A DNA stretch of 64,000 nt from Riptortus pedestris (lineage: Eukaryota; Arthropoda; Insecta; Hemiptera; Alydidae): the NCBI GenBank assembly GCA_019009955.1, contig CM032228.1, positions 132,470,001 to 132,534,000 on the forward strand, in the 5' to 3' direction. Below the pieces are notes generated by a model. It was given only the letters and a program-made list of their open reading frames with translations. It did not search any database and had not been told where the DNA came from. Of this stretch, positions 62,515 through 64,000 are shown in pieces. Made by a program: the position numbers and the translations under genes. How positions within the stretch are numbered: position 1 is the first letter of the stretch; every line of letters starts with the position of its first letter.

Positions 62515-62666
62515 GGAATGACACGCTAATGGTCTATTAGAAAAGAAAAGAATGCATAACTGCAATGTGTGCAATGCTCCACTCATAATAAAACACATTC
62601 TAACAGACTGCAAAAGACTTGGCCATCTAAAGATCCCACATGACTTGCACTACTTCCCATTATAAT
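62515..62666 (+). pseudogene. LINE C-terminal zinc-finger relic
   Basis: Frame HANGLLEKKRMHNCNVCNAP then LIIKHILTDCKRLGHL has the C-x2-C-x7-H-x4-C finger at the C-terminus of Jockey-type LINE ORF2, followed by a stop. The upstream RT is absent: a 5'-truncated insertion. Confidence 0.7.
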
Positions 62667-62935
62667 AGGGTAGCCCACACATTCCCATAATACTCCAACA
62701 TTTGCATCACATTAACATATACTCACAAATTTAGAACTATTACATTTTAAAATCCTTTTTAATCCTTCTTAAATTAAATCTTTTTAACTCCAGCAAATTT
62801 TAACAACAAATTTTAGTTACCGTATGTGTGTATGGTGCGTGTGTGCATGATTTTATGTGTGATAGAGAAAGTGGGAGCTTATGATTGTAAATATTTTAGA
62901 TATTACAAAATGTAATCTGTTCATTTTATTTAGCA

Positions 62936-63585
62936 GATTTCCCTTAAGGGGGTTCCCCCGTTCAAAACTGTATATATATATCTATATATATATATATATA
63001 TATATATCTATATATATATATATATATTTGTCTGTTAACGCTCTAGCGGTCGCAATTTTTGTTTGATCCTTACCAAACTTCATATTTAAGCGTTTTATGT
63101 AAAAAGAAAGATCAAGTTCGTAAACGGCTGAAATCGGACCAGTGGGAGGGGGGGTTTAGAGGGGAGGATTTTCGAAAATTCGAAATAACTCCGTTACTAT
63201 ACGTCGGATCAAAAGATTGTATAGAACCAATCTTATTGCAAATTAAATTTACTATAACTATTGTTTTATACATTAATTCTCTATCTTGAATATTAACCGA
63301 GATAATTGCATTTGTATTCTGCGTGTGGTCACCAATAGGCTGTTCGGAGTTTCCGACGAGAGCTCTGGCGGCCATTTCCATAACTATCGTCCCTCGTGAA
63401 TAGGTTTAGAGCTTAGGTTAACTGTTTTTTGGGCTAGAAACTACTGGGTTATTACGCCCTAAATAATGTTTTTTAGGTTTAGAGGTTTCTTACTACTACA
63501 GTTGTTATTAGGCAGATTTCTCTATTGTAAAACTTCACGTGGGAAATCTGCTTAGTTTACGCAGCCCCTGCGTGACGGACTTTTT
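62936..63585 (-). mobile_element. nearly complete TA-HINE
   Basis: ttatttagcagatttccctt, then a deletion that fuses the hairpin to ccgttcaaaactg; TA tract with TC interruptions (62971-63027); gttaacgctctagcggtcgc; G-rich block; gtgggaaatctgcttagttt; cagcccctgcgtgacggact. Contains a private ~60-bp insertion near 63415-63480. Confidence 0.88.
62971..63027. repeat. (TA)n microsatellite
   Basis: TA tract interrupted twice by TC, inside a TA-HINE. Confidence 0.95.
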
Positions 63586-64000
63586 ATGTACATACTATAT
63601 TTTATTTATTGATTATAGTTTTAATTTTAACCATTGAAAGTATATAATTGTTTCCGTTATTTTATTAGTCTTTATAGTTTTTAATTATCTATTTCTTTGT
63701 TTTTGAATTTAATGTTTTTTTTTTTGTTAATTCGGGTTTTTTGTTGTCTCTTTAGTTGTGTTTTGTTATTGGTTGCGTTCTGTTATTTAGTTGCGTTTTG
63801 TTATTTGGTTGCGTTCTTAGTTTGTTCTGTGCTAATTGTATTGTTTAATTTTTTCTTGTTACTGTTATCATTTTTGTATTTTGTTTATATTCATTGTTTT
63901 TTTTTGATGAGCAATATCGCCTCGCAGCGAACGCCCCACAATATATTTACCTTACATAGACTCGCAAATTAAACGTCGGTTGAGTTTAGATCTTTAATTG
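63586..64000. other. TRIM9 intron, T-rich end of window
   Basis: T-rich. Three short tandem units around GTTGCGTT(C/T)TGTTATTT at about 63770-63825. gagcaatatcgcctcgcagc at 63910 resembles 43708. No gene. Confidence 0.5.

Overview
This window is nuclear DNA of an arthropod, most probably an insect. The evidence is three animal genes split by GT-AG introns, AT-rich non-coding DNA, very long (TA)n tracts, tRNA-derived SINEs, and mariner, LINE and rolling-circle (Helitron-type) transposon remains. The species cannot be named from the sequence; a hemipteran-like repeat-rich genome would fit, but that is a guess.

Gene layout. (1) Alpha-tubulin, + strand, coding exons 528-750, 1611-1912 and 3499-4323; residues 2-450 are present and the exon carrying the initiator Met lies upstream of the window. 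(2) L2HGDH, mitochondrial FAD-dependent L-2-hydroxyglutarate dehydrogenase, - strand, complete in seven coding exons from 20832 down to 5760 (441 aa). It converges on alpha-tubulin with about 1 kb between the 3' ends. (3) TRIM9, + strand, start at 39289; only the first coding exon (241 aa: RING and two B-boxes) is here, and everything from 40012 to the end appears to be its first coding intron. The 18.4 kb between the L2HGDH start (20832) and the TRIM9 start (39289) and the 24 kb TRIM9 intron are mostly mobile-element debris. No functional link between the three genes is suggested.

Repeat layout. One family dominates and occurs about 20 times. One end reads AAAAGTCCGTCACGCAGG and contains GCAGATTTCCC about 33 nt in. 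The other end is the hairpin GATTTCCCTTAAGGGAAATC followed by TGCTAAAA. A (TA)n microsatellite lies inside. This architecture resembles non-autonomous Helentrons (HINE/DINE-1-like), and it is called the TA-HINE here. A second family, called Hel-CTAG, ends in a CCCGG...CCGGG hairpin followed about 8 nt later by CTAG, as Helitrons do, and carries about 295-bp internal tandem units. All three near-complete Hel-CTAG loci (29985-32307, 46335-48008, 52527-54001) sit exactly inside the TA tract of a TA-HINE copy, and two of them are head-to-head pairs forming long palindromes. A mariner-type transposon with 142-bp inverted repeats and a DD41D catalytic core (28504-29972) is in the same TA tract as the first pair.

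Other contents: a second, internally deleted mariner keeping only the DNA-binding N-terminus (55506-56054); degenerate LINEs in an L2HGDH intron, in the intergenic region and in the TRIM9 intron, one fused to the 5' end of a U6 snRNA sequence; a Penelope-like fragment; six copies of a tRNA-Leu-derived SINE, all on the + strand; a different tRNA-like SINE; an 18-unit 107-bp minisatellite (33578-35467); two small inverted-repeat elements; and several local duplications.
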